A stretch of DNA of 64,000 bases. Origin: JBDHTS01 sp044220535. GTDB taxonomy: Bacteria; Pseudomonadota; Alphaproteobacteria; Micavibrionales; Micavibrionaceae. The translations under genes were made by a program, and so were the position numbers. The stretch lies in the NCBI GenBank assembly GCA_044220535.1, contig JBGAQU010000002.1, positions 3,230 to 67,229 on the forward strand. Reading direction: 5' to 3'. Position 1 is the stretch's first letter. Each line of letters opens with the position of its first letter. Below, piece by piece: positions 8,805-18,008 of this stretch. The notes under the pieces were generated by a model. That model did not search any database and was not told the origin of the DNA. It saw nothing but the letters and a program-made list of their open reading frames with translations.

Positions 8805-9743
8805 TTAACCTTTGGCCCCCCGGAAAGCGTGACGCAGCTGCCCGGCCAGTTCATGAATTAAAAACCGGCCAACGCGGGGATGCCTGAGCAGCGCCAGGAA
8901 CGCGTCCGCTGCGGACCCCTTGCGTATTTTCATGGCCAGTTCCGATGCCATCATACGCCATTCATTCTCGGTCATTAAAGCCAGGACGATTTCGCGTGTG
9001 ACGGGCGGCAATGCAGCCTCATGTCCACGCAGAAAGGTACGGAAGGCTTTATTGATTGCATACAGGCTGTGATGATCCTGCCGCGCGGATATCGATCCTT
9101 TATGCCGGAAATAGCGGTACCAGGCTTCAGATAACAGACAGGCCTTCGCACCCGCCGCCATCAGCGCCATGACCAGCATCGCGTCCTCACCGATTTTCAG
9201 CGAGGTATCATAGCGCAAGCCTGACGCGTCCAGCCTGTCGCGCCTGAAAAGGGGTTTCAGGAAACCCAGATTGGGGATCGGGCAGGCGCGGCGATGGGAA
9301 AGGATATAATCCTGCAATGACAGCGGCCCGGCCAGGTTCAGGTATGCAGGGATATAAAGGCGTTCGGTATAGCCTTCGATGTAGAGCAGATTGTCGAATA
9401 TAATATCCGCCTGAGCCGCTTCCGCCGCACGCACCATATGTTCCAGGCGTTCGGGCAGGATCACGTCATCGGCATCGACCACCGCGATCCATGTGCCCGT
9501 GGCGGCATCCAGCGCGGTATTGCGTGCGGCGGCGGGACCACCATTTTCAGAACGGGACAAAACCCTGACGCGGGAATCGCGTTGCCGCAGGCTTTCCGCC
9601 ACCGCCAGCGTCGCATCCGAAGAGGCATCATTGACGATCAGAAGTTCTATATCGGACAGGCTTTGCGCCAGGACCGATTCCACCGCTGCGTCCAATGTTT
9701 TGGCCGCGTTATAAGCGGCCATGATCACGGTAACGATTGCCAT
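8805..9743 (-). CDS. GT2-family glycosyltransferase
   Basis: I place the start at ATG 9743 (MAIVTVIMAAYNAAKTLDA), because it has a GGAG seven bases upstream and begins exactly at the GT-A fold. The longer frame to 9845 would add 34 unlikely residues. 312 residues: VIMAAYNAAKTLDAAVESVL and ELLIVNDASSDATL form the nucleotide-binding half, and AVVDADDVILPERLE gives the D-x-D metal/nucleotide motif. It probably adds one sugar of the repeat unit. It is separated by ~100 bases from the acyltransferase downstream and is divergent from the rhamnose operon. Confidence 0.85.
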   Translation of the reverse strand: MAIVTVIMAAYNAAKTLDAAVESVLAQSLSDIELLIVNDASSDATLAVAESLRQRDSRVRVLSRSENGGPAAARNTALDAATGTWIAVVDADDVILPERLEHMVRAAEAAQADIIFDNLLYIEGYTERLYIPAYLNLAGPLSLQDYILSHRRACPIPNLGFLKPLFRRDRLDASGLRYDTSLKIGEDAMLVMALMAAGAKACLLSEAWYRYFRHKGSISARQDHHSLYAINKAFRTFLRGHEAALPPVTREIVLALMTENEWRMMASELAMKIRKGSAADAFLALLRHPRVGRFLIHELAGQLRHAFRGAKG

Positions 9744-9932
9744 GCATATCTCCAGATAAGAATAATTATAGAAAATGGCAAAAAATTGCAAGCTTTTGTG
9801 TTTGGACGCACATATTAATAAGCGAAGCCGCATTATTCCTGCCAAGCTATGGAATTATTTATCGTTCCGTCCGTTAACAGCATGAAACTGCTTCTGAAAA
9901 GCGGCAGATAATAGTCTGGACATTCCATAGTA

Positions 9933-9961
9933 TTGACGTGTATAACGCCCGTAATTAATGC
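9933..9961 (+). promoter_or_regulatory. Candidate sigma-70 promoter for the dTDP-rhamnose operon
   Basis: TTGACG (9933-9938), a 17-base spacer and TAATGC (9956-9961) lie 37 bases before the rfbB ATG. The -35 is strong and the -10 is weak, so this is a prediction only. The gap between the divergent GT2 gene and rfbB (9744-9997) is AT-rich and otherwise empty. Confidence 0.4.
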
Positions 9962-9997
9962 GCCGCACAAATGCCATAACTTAATCGGAGATCGATC

Positions 9998-11074
9998 ATG
10001 CAGGACCGTAAACATGCCCCCATTCTGGTGACAGGCGGCGCGGGATTTATCGGCTCCAATTTCGTGCTGGACTGGATCATCCATGAACAGACGCCTGTCA
10101 TCAATGTCGATAAACTGACCTATGCGGGCAATGTCAACAATCTGAACAGCCTGCGGGGCAACAACCTGCATGAATTCGTGCAGGGCGATATCGGCGATTC
10201 CAATTTCATCAGCAAGCTGCTGGAAACCCGCAAGCCGCGCGCGGTCATTAACTTCGCCGCCGAGTCCCATGTCGACCGTTCGATCCACGGGCCGGCGGAT
10301 TTCGTCGAGACGAATGTGGTCGGCACGTTCCGCCTGCTGGAATGCGTCCGCGCCTATATGAAGACCGCGCCTCAGGATTTCCGTTTCCTGCATGTGTCGA
10401 CCGATGAAGTCTACGGCACGCTGGCCAAGGACGACCCCGCCTTCGCGGAAACCAACCCGTATGAGCCCAACAGCCCCTATGCCGCATCGAAGGCTGCGTC
10501 CGACCATTTCGTGCGCGCCTGGCACCATACGTTCAACCTGCCAGTGCTGACCACCAACTGTTCGAACAATTACGGTCCCTATCAGTTTCCTGAAAAGCTG
10601 ATCCCGCTGATGATCGTCAATGCATTGTCCGGCAAGCCCCTGCCTGTCTATGGCGACGGGCAGCAGATCCGCGACTGGCTGTATGTGACCGACCATTGCG
10701 ACGCCATCCGCGCCGTGCTGAACAAAGGAAAGTTGGGCGAGACATATAATATCGGCGGCTGGAACGAGAAAGCGAATATCGACATCGTCCACACGATCTG
10801 CGCGCAGCTGGATAGGCTGCGTCCGCGCACGGACGGGAAGTCATATAAAGAACAGATCACCTTTGTCGCCGACCGCCCAGGCCATGACCGCCGCTATGCC
10901 ATCGACGCCCGCAAGATCGAGCAGGAGCTGGGTTGGAAACCGAAGGAAACATTCGAGACCGGCATTGCCAAGACCATTCAATGGTATCTGGACAATGCCG
11001 AATGGCTGCAATCCATCGCCAGCGGCGACTATAAAAACTGGATCGAGCGTAACTATGCGAGCCGCACCGCATGA
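9998..11074 (+). CDS. rfbB: dTDP-glucose 4,6-dehydratase
   Basis: 358 residues, the usual length. The extended SDR fold begins with TGGAGFIGSNFV (NAD-binding G-x-x-G-x-x-G). STDEVYGTL carries the catalytic Thr/Asp/Glu region and PYAASKAASDHFVRAW the Y-x-x-x-K pair. TNCSNNYGPYQFPEKLIP and DWLYVTDHCDAI are further RfbB signatures. It converts dTDP-glucose to dTDP-4-keto-6-deoxyglucose, step two of dTDP-L-rhamnose synthesis, in the cytoplasm. A GGAG lies upstream of ATG 9998. It is the first gene of a tightly coupled operon: its stop overlaps the rfbD start by four bases. Confidence 0.97.
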   Translation: MQDRKHAPILVTGGAGFIGSNFVLDWIIHEQTPVINVDKLTYAGNVNNLNSLRGNNLHEFVQGDIGDSNFISKLLETRKPRAVINFAAESHVDRSIHGPADFVETNVVGTFRLLECVRAYMKTAPQDFRFLHVSTDEVYGTLAKDDPAFAETNPYEPNSPYAASKAASDHFVRAWHHTFNLPVLTTNCSNNYGPYQFPEKLIPLMIVNALSGKPLPVYGDGQQIRDWLYVTDHCDAIRAVLNKGKLGETYNIGGWNEKANIDIVHTICAQLDRLRPRTDGKSYKEQITFVADRPGHDRRYAIDARKIEQELGWKPKETFETGIAKTIQWYLDNAEWLQSIASGDYKNWIERNYASRTA

Positions 11075-11961
11075 AGATTCTGCTGCTCGGGCGCAACGGC
11101 CAGGTGGGGTGGGAGCTGCAGCGCGCGCTGGCGCCGCTGGGGCCGCTGACCGCGCTGGGCCGCGAACCCCAAAGCAGCCTGACAGGCGACCTTTCGGATA
11201 TCGATGGGCTGGTAAAAACCGTACGGACGGTCCAGCCTGATATCATCGTCAACGCCGCCGCCTATACGGCGGTGGACAAGGCTGAAACGGAACAGGCGCT
11301 CGCGCGGCGCATCAATGCCGAAGCGCCGGGCGCTCTCGCCGCCGAAGCCAAAAAAACCGGCGCAGTCCTAATTCATTATTCCACCGATTACGTATTTGAC
11401 GGCAGCGGCAGCACGCCCTGGCGCGAAACCGACGCAACCGCGCCGCTCAACGCCTATGGCGCGGGCAAGCTGGACGGCGAAAACGCGATTGTTTCATCCG
11501 GATGCAGGCATTTGATTTTAAGGACCAGCTGGGTCTATGCCGCGCGCGGGGCCAACTTCGCCAGGACGATGCTGCGGCTGGCGCGCGAACGCGACACGTT
11601 GAATGTCGTTTCAGATCAGCACGGCACGCCGACCGGGGCCGAGCTGATCGCCGATGCCACGGCCCATGCGCTCCGCAAAAACGGCGAAGGGCTTTACCAC
11701 ATGGTCGCGGGCGGAGAGACGACCTGGTATGACTATGCGCGTTTTGCCATCGGCCTGGCACAGCGGCGTGGCATCGCATTAAAAGCCGGGCCGGATGCGG
11801 TGAAGGCGATCCCGACCAGCGCCTATCCCCTGCCCGCGACACGCCCGCTGAATTCACGGCTCGACACCACGACATTCCAGCGCGATTTCGGCCTGGTCCT
11901 GCCCGCGTGGCAGGCGGGCGTCGAGCGCGCCGTCACTGAAATCCTGGAGGCAACATCATGA
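11071..11961 (+). CDS. rfbD: dTDP-4-dehydrorhamnose reductase
   Basis: 296 residues. GRNGQVGWELQ is the N-terminal NADPH-binding loop of RmlD (G-x-x-G-Q-x-G). STDYVFDGSG and YGAGKLDGENAI give the catalytic Ser/Thr-Tyr-Lys set, and LRTSWVYAARGANF the conserved LR-T-S-W-V-Y motif. It makes the last step, reducing dTDP-4-keto-L-rhamnose to dTDP-L-rhamnose. Four-base ATGA overlaps with both neighbours indicate translational coupling. The order here is B-D-A-C. Confidence 0.96.
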   Translation: MKILLLGRNGQVGWELQRALAPLGPLTALGREPQSSLTGDLSDIDGLVKTVRTVQPDIIVNAAAYTAVDKAETEQALARRINAEAPGALAAEAKKTGAVLIHYSTDYVFDGSGSTPWRETDATAPLNAYGAGKLDGENAIVSSGCRHLILRTSWVYAARGANFARTMLRLARERDTLNVVSDQHGTPTGAELIADATAHALRKNGEGLYHMVAGGETTWYDYARFAIGLAQRRGIALKAGPDAVKAIPTSAYPLPATRPLNSRLDTTTFQRDFGLVLPAWQAGVERAVTEILEATS

Positions 11962-12848
11962 CCAAGCGTAAAGGCATTATCCTGGCGGGCGGCTCCGGCA
12001 CGCGCCTCTATCCCGTCACGATGGCCGTGTCGAAACAGCTTTTGCCGGTATTCGACAAGCCGATGATCTATTACCCGTTGACCGTGCTGATGCTGGCGGG
12101 GATCCGCGACGTGCTGATCATCAGCACGCCGGAAGATACGCCGCGTTTCGAACAGCTGCTGAAAGACGGCAGCCAGTGGGGCATGAACTTAAGCTACGCG
12201 GTGCAGCCGAGTCCGGACGGGCTGGCGCAGGCCTTTATCATCGGCGCGGATTTTATCGGCCAGGATCCCGCCGCGTTGATTTTAGGCGACAATATATTCT
12301 ACGGTCACGGACTGCCGGAGCAGCTGGCCCGCGCCAATGCACAAACATCTGGCGCGACCGTCTTCGCCTATCACGTCACCGATCCGGAACGCTATGGCGT
12401 CGCGACGTTCGACAAGGACGGCAAGGTGACGTCGATCGAGGAAAAGCCGAAACAGCCGAAATCGAACTATGCCGTCACCGGCCTGTATTTCTATGACAAC
12501 GACGTCGTCGAAATCGCGAAAAACATGAAGCCTTCGTCCCGCGGGGAACTGGAAATCACCGACGTCAACAAAGCCTATCTGGAGCGCGGCACGCTGAATG
12601 TCGAGCTGATGGGGCGCGGCTATGCCTGGCTCGACACCGGCACGCATGACAGCCTGATCGACGCGGGCAATTTCATCCAGACCATCGAAACGCGGCAGGG
12701 GTTGAAAGTGTCCTGCCCTGAGGAGATCGCCTATCGCAAGGGATTTATCGACGCGGCGCAGCTGGAAAAACTGGCAATGCCCTTGTCCAAAAATGGATAC
12801 GGACAATATCTATTGCGCCTTCTTAACGAAGGAAAGGCCGCGGCATGA
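11958..12848 (+). CDS. rfbA: Glucose-1-phosphate thymidylyltransferase
   Basis: 296 residues. ILAGGSGTRLYPVT followed by SKQLLPVFDKPMIYYPL is the nucleotidyltransferase signature loop of RmlA, with the catalytic Arg and Lys. LILGDNIFYGHG holds the metal-binding Asp, and EITDVNKAYLERG and GYAWLDTGTHDSL are RmlA-specific. It catalyses dTTP plus glucose-1-phosphate to dTDP-glucose, the committed and normally rhamnose-feedback-inhibited step. The start overlaps rfbD and the stop overlaps rfbC by four bases each. Confidence 0.97.
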   Translation: MTKRKGIILAGGSGTRLYPVTMAVSKQLLPVFDKPMIYYPLTVLMLAGIRDVLIISTPEDTPRFEQLLKDGSQWGMNLSYAVQPSPDGLAQAFIIGADFIGQDPAALILGDNIFYGHGLPEQLARANAQTSGATVFAYHVTDPERYGVATFDKDGKVTSIEEKPKQPKSNYAVTGLYFYDNDVVEIAKNMKPSSRGELEITDVNKAYLERGTLNVELMGRGYAWLDTGTHDSLIDAGNFIQTIETRQGLKVSCPEEIAYRKGFIDAAQLEKLAMPLSKNGYGQYLLRLLNEGKAAA

Positions 12849-13390
12849 ACGTCATCAAGACCAGTATCCCGGATGTCCTGATTTTCGAGCCGAAAGTGTT
12901 CGGCGACGAGCGCGGGTTTTTCATGGAAAGCTTCAACCAGAAAATCTTCGATGAGGCCGTGGGCCGTAAAGTCAATTTCGTGCAGGATAACCATTCCCGT
13001 TCCGCGAAGGACGTGTTGCGCGGCCTGCATTACCAGATCAAGAACGCGCAGGGCAAGCTGGTGCGCGTGGCTTCAGGCGAAGTGTTCGATGTCGCGGTCG
13101 ATATGCGCCGCAGCTCCCCCACATTCGGCCAGTGGGCGGGGGCAATCCTGAGCGGTGAAAACAAGCGCCAGCTGTGGGTGCCGGAAGGTTTCGCGCATGG
13201 TTTCGTGGTGTTGAGCGACAGCGCCGACTTCCTGTATAAAACCACCGATTTTTACGCGCCCGAATATGACCGCAGCCTGATTTGGAACGACAAGGCCGTT
13301 GGAATCGAATGGCCGCACCAGGGCGAGCCGCAACTATCCGCCAAGGACGCAGCCGCGCCATCCTTCGATAAAGCCGAAGCCTACGCATAA
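12845..13390 (+). CDS. rfbC: dTDP-4-dehydrorhamnose 3,5-epimerase
   Basis: 181 residues, matching RmlC. GDERGFFMESFNQ, NFVQDNHSRSAKDVLRGLHY (with the catalytic His of the R-G-L-H-Y motif) and GFAHGFVVLS are the cupin-fold signatures. It epimerises C3 and C5 of dTDP-4-keto-6-deoxyglucose. It starts inside the rfbA stop (ATGA). A rhamnosyltransferase-like gene follows 11 bases later, which ties the dTDP-rhamnose supply to its use. Confidence 0.96.
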   Translation: MNVIKTSIPDVLIFEPKVFGDERGFFMESFNQKIFDEAVGRKVNFVQDNHSRSAKDVLRGLHYQIKNAQGKLVRVASGEVFDVAVDMRRSSPTFGQWAGAILSGENKRQLWVPEGFAHGFVVLSDSADFLYKTTDFYAPEYDRSLIWNDKAVGIEWPHQGEPQLSAKDAAAPSFDKAEAYA

Positions 13391-13401
13391 AGGAAAAACC
13401 C

Positions 13402-14226
13402 GTGGAAGAGATCAAGCATTTTATCCTGACCCGTTTCAACGTCGCCTCCCCCGGCAAGGAACAGGCCGTGCGGCTGAAGCCCGGCTGGCTGGACAAGCGG
13501 TTCGACCTGTTCCGCGATTTCTGCCTGCCCGGCGTGGCCAGCCAGACGCGCAAGGATTTCGAATGGATCATCTTTTTCGACCGGCAGACGCCGTCCGAAT
13601 ACATGGACCGCATTCGCGCATTGCAATCCGTATTCCCGTTCCGCATTGAATTCACCGATCTGTTCGAGATGAGCAAGATCTGCCCGCAGCTGGTCGCCGG
13701 ACGTGCGGGCGCGGAATGGCTTTTGACCACGCGGCTGGACAGTGACGACATACTGGCCGTGGATTTCGTCGAGCGCTTGCGCCGCGACCTGAAGCCCCGT
13801 ACCGAATATATCGTCAATTTCCCGGACGGGCTGATTCTGTCCCTGCAGGGGAAAACGCCCGCCCTCTATATGGACCGCGATGAAAGCAGCCCGTTCGCAT
13901 CCCTGCTGGAGCCGTTCACGGATTCCATCAATACGATCTGGCAAAAACAGCATCGGCATATCGACGAGATCGCGCCGATCACCCAGGCCGAAGGCAAGCC
14001 CGCCTGGCTGCAGATCGTCCATGGCGACAACATCGCCAACGGCATACGCGGCGTGCGCGTGCCGGTATCCCGCTTTACCGATTCTTTCCCTTACCTGAAG
14101 ACCATCGACGCGATGCACGCGGAAACGCCTGCCGTTATCGCTTTTGAAAACTACACGCTGACCCCTTTGCGAAAAACAAAGCGATATGCGCGCAGCATGG
14201 TGAAGAAACTGATCGCCCGCAGGTAA
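13402..14226 (+). CDS. Putative rhamnosyltransferase (Rhamno_transf family), GTG start
   Basis: 274 residues starting with GTG at 13402, preceded by AAAGGAAA eight to ten bases upstream. The frame EEIKHFILTRFNV, RFDLFRDFCLPGVASQTR..FEWIIFFD and TTRLDSDDILAVDFVERL matches the putative rhamnosyl transferase family (PF11316), whose D-x-D-D replaces the usual D-x-D. Its position directly after rfbC supports dTDP-rhamnose as donor, but activity of this family is mostly inferred from context. It converges with the RTX gene, the stops being only a few bases apart. Confidence 0.8.
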   Translation: MEEIKHFILTRFNVASPGKEQAVRLKPGWLDKRFDLFRDFCLPGVASQTRKDFEWIIFFDRQTPSEYMDRIRALQSVFPFRIEFTDLFEMSKICPQLVAGRAGAEWLLTTRLDSDDILAVDFVERLRRDLKPRTEYIVNFPDGLILSLQGKTPALYMDRDESSPFASLLEPFTDSINTIWQKQHRHIDEIAPITQAEGKPAWLQIVHGDNIANGIRGVRVPVSRFTDSFPYLKTIDAMHAETPAVIAFENYTLTPLRKTKRYARSMVKKLIARR

Positions 14227-14228
14227 TT

Positions 14229-16685
14229 TTACGATACGACCAGATTGCCGTGTGCTATCAGATCCTGCAGCGACGCATCCACCGGCGTTTCGAGCATGAC
14301 GGCCTTTTGCATTGCGAAGGCCGTGCCCGCGCCGTCCCGGTCGACACTGATCTCCGTATGCCCGTTTGTCGTCGTCATGGTCACGAAATCGTTGATGCTG
14401 TCCTGCACGGGATCGTAGCCGACCAGCATGCGGGAAATATCCAGCACGTCGCCTTCACCCGCTTTAAAATCCTTTATCGTATCGACCTTGCCGTTCAGGT
14501 TAGCGATCAGGGAAAATAAATCCGCCCCCTTGCCGCCCGCGAATATATCGGCCCCTGTTCCGCCATACAGCGAATCTTTGCCGGTGCCGCCGTAAATCGC
14601 GCCGGTGTTGTGGTCGTCCGCTGTCACCCTGTTATTGACCTTATCGGCCAGGTAGACGTCGCCCTGGCTGTCTATGGTCAGCGACAAAGATGAATCGGTG
14701 ATTTTTGCAATCAGGTTCTGGATCACCGTTGAATCGTTGCGGATGATCAGGTTTCCGTGATCGGATTGCCGGATCGTCGCGTCATCCACGCCGATGCGGC
14801 TGATGATGCCGGCCTGCGATACGTCCAGTATATCCACGCCTTTCATGATGGGCAGTTTATCGGACGGCAGCCAGGCCAGGGCCACCTGGATCACGACCGT
14901 ATCGGTGCCCGCGCCAAGATCATATGTATCCTTCATGATGTTGGCATGGATGCCGGTCACGATATCGTCGCCGCTGCCGCCCCTGAAGGTTTCGACAGCC
15001 GATGTGGCGTTAAAAGCCATAGCGGGATCGACGTAACCCACGAAATGCTTTTGCCAGTCGGCGGGGTTGTCCGAATAGGGTTTCGTATTCAGAATAATAT
15101 CGTTCATGCTGATCTGCGACGGCGCGATGTTTTTCAGCAACGCGGCACTGTCCATATAATCCACCCAGACTTTCGTATCGGCGCCGATGGCCGCGATATG
15201 CACCTCTGACGGCAGGATGGTCCGCAGCGTATTGATAAAGACCAGATGGTCGCCTTCGCCTGCGTTGAAATCGGTGACGATATCGGTGGCGCCCCAGCCC
15301 GTCATCTCGTTGGTCATGACGAAATAATCCGCGCCCCTGCCGCCGGTCAGCGTATCCATCTGGGTATCGCCGATCAGGACGTCATTGCCACCGCCGCCGA
15401 TCAGCATATCATTGCCGACGCCGCCGCGCAGATACGCGCCGTTATCCGATCCTTCGATCACGTCCGTGCCGCGGGAACCAACGGCATAGGTGAAGGAATT
15501 GCTGTTATTGGCTGCAATATCGGTATAGGGATGCTCCGATCCCATGCCGCTGAGGACACCCCAGCCAGGTCCGGATGTATTGCCGTAGCTTAAAATCGAC
15601 TGGTCGACGATCACCGTGTTTCCTGAGTCCATCCCGCCGTGATAGTTGACGTCGCGGTTCGTGCTGGAAATATGCACTATATTGTCAATCTCCGCCCCCC
15701 AGCTGCTGAACACCACGGCGTGGCGCGTGTCGAGCACGGTCAGGTCGGTGAATTCGCTGTGCTGCGTGCTGGCGATGTTGATGCCGTACCCGTTGCCGCC
15801 GCCACCCTTGTCCTGTGCGCCGATGACGGTCACGCCGGACACGTCCGCATCATACATGCGCGCTGCGTTCAGGCCGATCGACCCGGCGTTCAGAATTGAG
15901 ATATTGCTGACCGTCGTGCCGGTGGTGTTCATAAAGGTCAGTGCGTTGGTCAGGTTCCATTCCGGCAATGGATTGTCGATCAGCCCGGGATTGGCCGCGC
16001 CAAGATTGGTCTGGATCGTCAGGTCCGATACGTTCAGATTGGCCAGGCCGTCGATCCTCTGGATCTGCGCCGTCCCGCCCTGCATATCGAAATCAAGCCC
16101 GTCTTTGAGGTAGATCGTATTGCCCTCTATCCTTTCGACGACGGTCAGCGAATCGCGCAGCGGGTGGTTGACCGCGAATGGATCGCTGGCAATATTGCCG
16201 TACAGCGTCCCGCTGTTCAGCACGGCGGTCTTCAGTGCGTTCGCAAGGTAGATGTCATTGCTGAAATTCTCGGGGATCGCCTGATTGTACAGGGCGGCAT
16301 CGTTGGGCTGGTAGACATGCACTTCTCCGCCAACCTTGAACTTCGACGCGTCCTGGACGGTGACGGCGTGCGTGCCCGCGGCGGCGTCAGCCTGCAGCGT
16401 GTAAATTTCCTTCACGCTGCCCATGAATTGCAGGATGCTCTGGCCTTTCGTGAACTGGGCCTCAAGCACCGTCTTGCCTTCACCCGCGCCTTCCACGGTC
16501 AGGTTGCCGCGCAAAACGTTGATCCCTTCGGTCAGGACATATTTTCCTTCCTGAAACCGGACGGTCGAAAAATCCTTTGCCGTGTTCAGAAGGCTGGACA
16601 GGTTCGCGGTGGTAATGCCGGTACCGACGGTGTAGACGTTCGATGTCTCATTGAAATCGACCGTGCCGTTGTAAAGCGTGCTCAT
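14229..16685 (-). CDS. Secreted beta-helix protein with RTX calcium-binding repeats (type I secretion substrate)
   Basis: I chose ATG 16685 (MSTLYNGTVDFNETS), which has GGGGAAG about eight bases upstream, over the longer frame to 16739. 818 residues without an N-terminal signal peptide. The first ~430 residues are a right-handed beta-helix of the pectate-lyase type (GKYVLTEGINVLRGNLTVEG opens it). RTX nonapeptides follow in two blocks: GGVGNDMLIGGGGNDVLIG with LTGGRGADYF, and near the C-terminus GGTGKDSLYGGTGADIF with AGGKGADLF. The last ~100 residues (DTIKDFKAGEGDVLDISRML, TEISVDRDGAGTAF) fit a type I secretion C-terminal target domain. No type I transporter is in the window. A role acting on or binding the polysaccharide is inferred from location. 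Confidence 0.85.
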   Translation of the reverse strand: MSTLYNGTVDFNETSNVYTVGTGITTANLSSLLNTAKDFSTVRFQEGKYVLTEGINVLRGNLTVEGAGEGKTVLEAQFTKGQSILQFMGSVKEIYTLQADAAAGTHAVTVQDASKFKVGGEVHVYQPNDAALYNQAIPENFSNDIYLANALKTAVLNSGTLYGNIASDPFAVNHPLRDSLTVVERIEGNTIYLKDGLDFDMQGGTAQIQRIDGLANLNVSDLTIQTNLGAANPGLIDNPLPEWNLTNALTFMNTTGTTVSNISILNAGSIGLNAARMYDADVSGVTVIGAQDKGGGGNGYGINIASTQHSEFTDLTVLDTRHAVVFSSWGAEIDNIVHISSTNRDVNYHGGMDSGNTVIVDQSILSYGNTSGPGWGVLSGMGSEHPYTDIAANNSNSFTYAVGSRGTDVIEGSDNGAYLRGGVGNDMLIGGGGNDVLIGDTQMDTLTGGRGADYFVMTNEMTGWGATDIVTDFNAGEGDHLVFINTLRTILPSEVHIAAIGADTKVWVDYMDSAALLKNIAPSQISMNDIILNTKPYSDNPADWQKHFVGYVDPAMAFNATSAVETFRGGSGDDIVTGIHANIMKDTYDLGAGTDTVVIQVALAWLPSDKLPIMKGVDILDVSQAGIISRIGVDDATIRQSDHGNLIIRNDSTVIQNLIAKITDSSLSLTIDSQGDVYLADKVNNRVTADDHNTGAIYGGTGKDSLYGGTGADIFAGGKGADLFSLIANLNGKVDTIKDFKAGEGDVLDISRMLVGYDPVQDSINDFVTMTTTNGHTEISVDRDGAGTAFAMQKAVMLETPVDASLQDLIAHGNLVVS

Positions 16686-16839
16686 AAGGATTCTTCCCCT
16701 GGCGCTGATCTGAATATGTGTTTGCGAGATATCCAGCATAGTCCGGGAAGTCTTTAGTTTAAGTAAACGTCACGCGATGTTTGAAGGACGTTTGAATCAA
16801 ATTTTATTGATCTGAAAAATTCTATCCCTAAGCATTATA

Positions 16840-17868
16840 TCAATCGTTTTTATTATATCCGGGAGACTGATAGTTCAGCCCTGCCTCGTTCTTTTTTACC
16901 CATGGGCCGCCGGGCGGTCTTCCTTTTGTGATATAGCCATCCACTTCAGGAAAGGCAGGAAAATAAGCATGGTCGCTTTTAAGACGCAGGCCCGCACGGC
17001 GGCTAAGCGGTGGATAGACCGCATATTCTTCCCAAGGCCGGCGGTTGCGCGCTTCATCCACATAAACATCTCGCAGACGCACAGCTGGCCGCCGCGTGTT
17101 CGGATATTCGGTGCGCAGGAAAAAGATATAACCTTCGCCATGGTCAGGATCGGCGTAGCGCAGATCGACACGGCGCAGATCGATGCCGCCGATATCCGCC
17201 TGCGGATCGAGGAACAGGCCCTGATAATCCGATTCTATGCTGACGCGATCCATCCGCGTCCAGCGCACCGGGCCGTAAAACTGGAAGGCGTCGGCATGCA
17301 ATCCGTTTGTTTTCGAATATGTGTTTTCGATCCGGCAGTTCTGCACGTAAATATCGGCAATTGCGTCCGGCACATGCAACAATCCGCCGACATCGAGGCC
17401 GTCCAGTCCGTACTGATGCGCGGCATCCAGCGTCACTCCTTCAACAAAGACGCTCCCGCTTTGCCCGCCGAATCGCAACAAGGCGCGCAGATGCTGGTCC
17501 GCCGGACGCGTCGCCTTCAACGCGCCGCCGATCAAACGGACATGGCGGCCATAGCTGATATTCACTCCGGCCAGCGACAGCACATGATCATCCGGCAGGC
17601 GGATGATCGCGTCTTCATCCGGTTTCAGCTTTATAGAGATCGTTCTGTCAGCGGGCTGATTTGTGGATTGCGGCTGGCGATACGGCCAAGCGTCACGCGT
17701 CACTTTGATAAAAGCCGGATCTTCCGCAGCGTCCAGGCTGACATGCACCGGCCTGTCCTGCGCGGGCGGCGGCCAGCTGAGCTTTGGGCGCGTCCCGGCA
17801 AAGGCCTGCCCTACATTCAAGCCAAGCATGATCAGGCAAAACAGGACGTGTAAAAATTTTACTTGCAT
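16840..17868 (-). CDS. Secreted right-handed beta-helix protein
   Basis: 342 residues with a clear signal peptide (MQVKFLHVLFCLIMLGLNVGQAFAG by position 1-25). The mature region has the spaced hydrophobic/Asn/Gly pattern of parallel beta-helix proteins (VSIESDYQGLFLDP, VEGVTLDAAHQYGLDGLDVG, CRIENTYSKTNGLHADAFQF). There are no RTX repeats, so it probably reaches the periplasm or outside through Sec. I cannot name a catalytic activity: polysaccharide lyases, epimerases and hydrolases share this fold. It is divergent from the SGNH hydrolase and may act on the same polymer. Confidence 0.7.
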   Translation of the reverse strand: MQVKFLHVLFCLIMLGLNVGQAFAGTRPKLSWPPPAQDRPVHVSLDAAEDPAFIKVTRDAWPYRQPQSTNQPADRTISIKLKPDEDAIIRLPDDHVLSLAGVNISYGRHVRLIGGALKATRPADQHLRALLRFGGQSGSVFVEGVTLDAAHQYGLDGLDVGGLLHVPDAIADIYVQNCRIENTYSKTNGLHADAFQFYGPVRWTRMDRVSIESDYQGLFLDPQADIGGIDLRRVDLRYADPDHGEGYIFFLRTEYPNTRRPAVRLRDVYVDEARNRRPWEEYAVYPPLSRRAGLRLKSDHAYFPAFPEVDGYITKGRPPGGPWVKKNEAGLNYQSPGYNKND

Positions 17869-18008
17869 GATTTAGGATTATATGCCTATAATTGTCCGAA
17901 ATAGGCGCAATGCGCCCGTACATCCCCACATCCATACCATACAACCGCTTATCCCGACGGCATTTTCTGCCGTGGATGGCGGCTGTTTTTTTAAAAGGAT
18001 TCAATCCC

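Noticed and set aside
9743..9845. 34-codon N-terminal extension of the GT2 gene
   Set aside because: The extension lacks a ribosome-binding site and family similarity; ATG 9743 has GGAG at the right place and begins the GT-A fold.
9833..10792. Minus-strand frame of 319 codons over rfbB
   Set aside because: Antisense of a textbook rfbB with all motifs; it has no ribosome-binding site or family resemblance.
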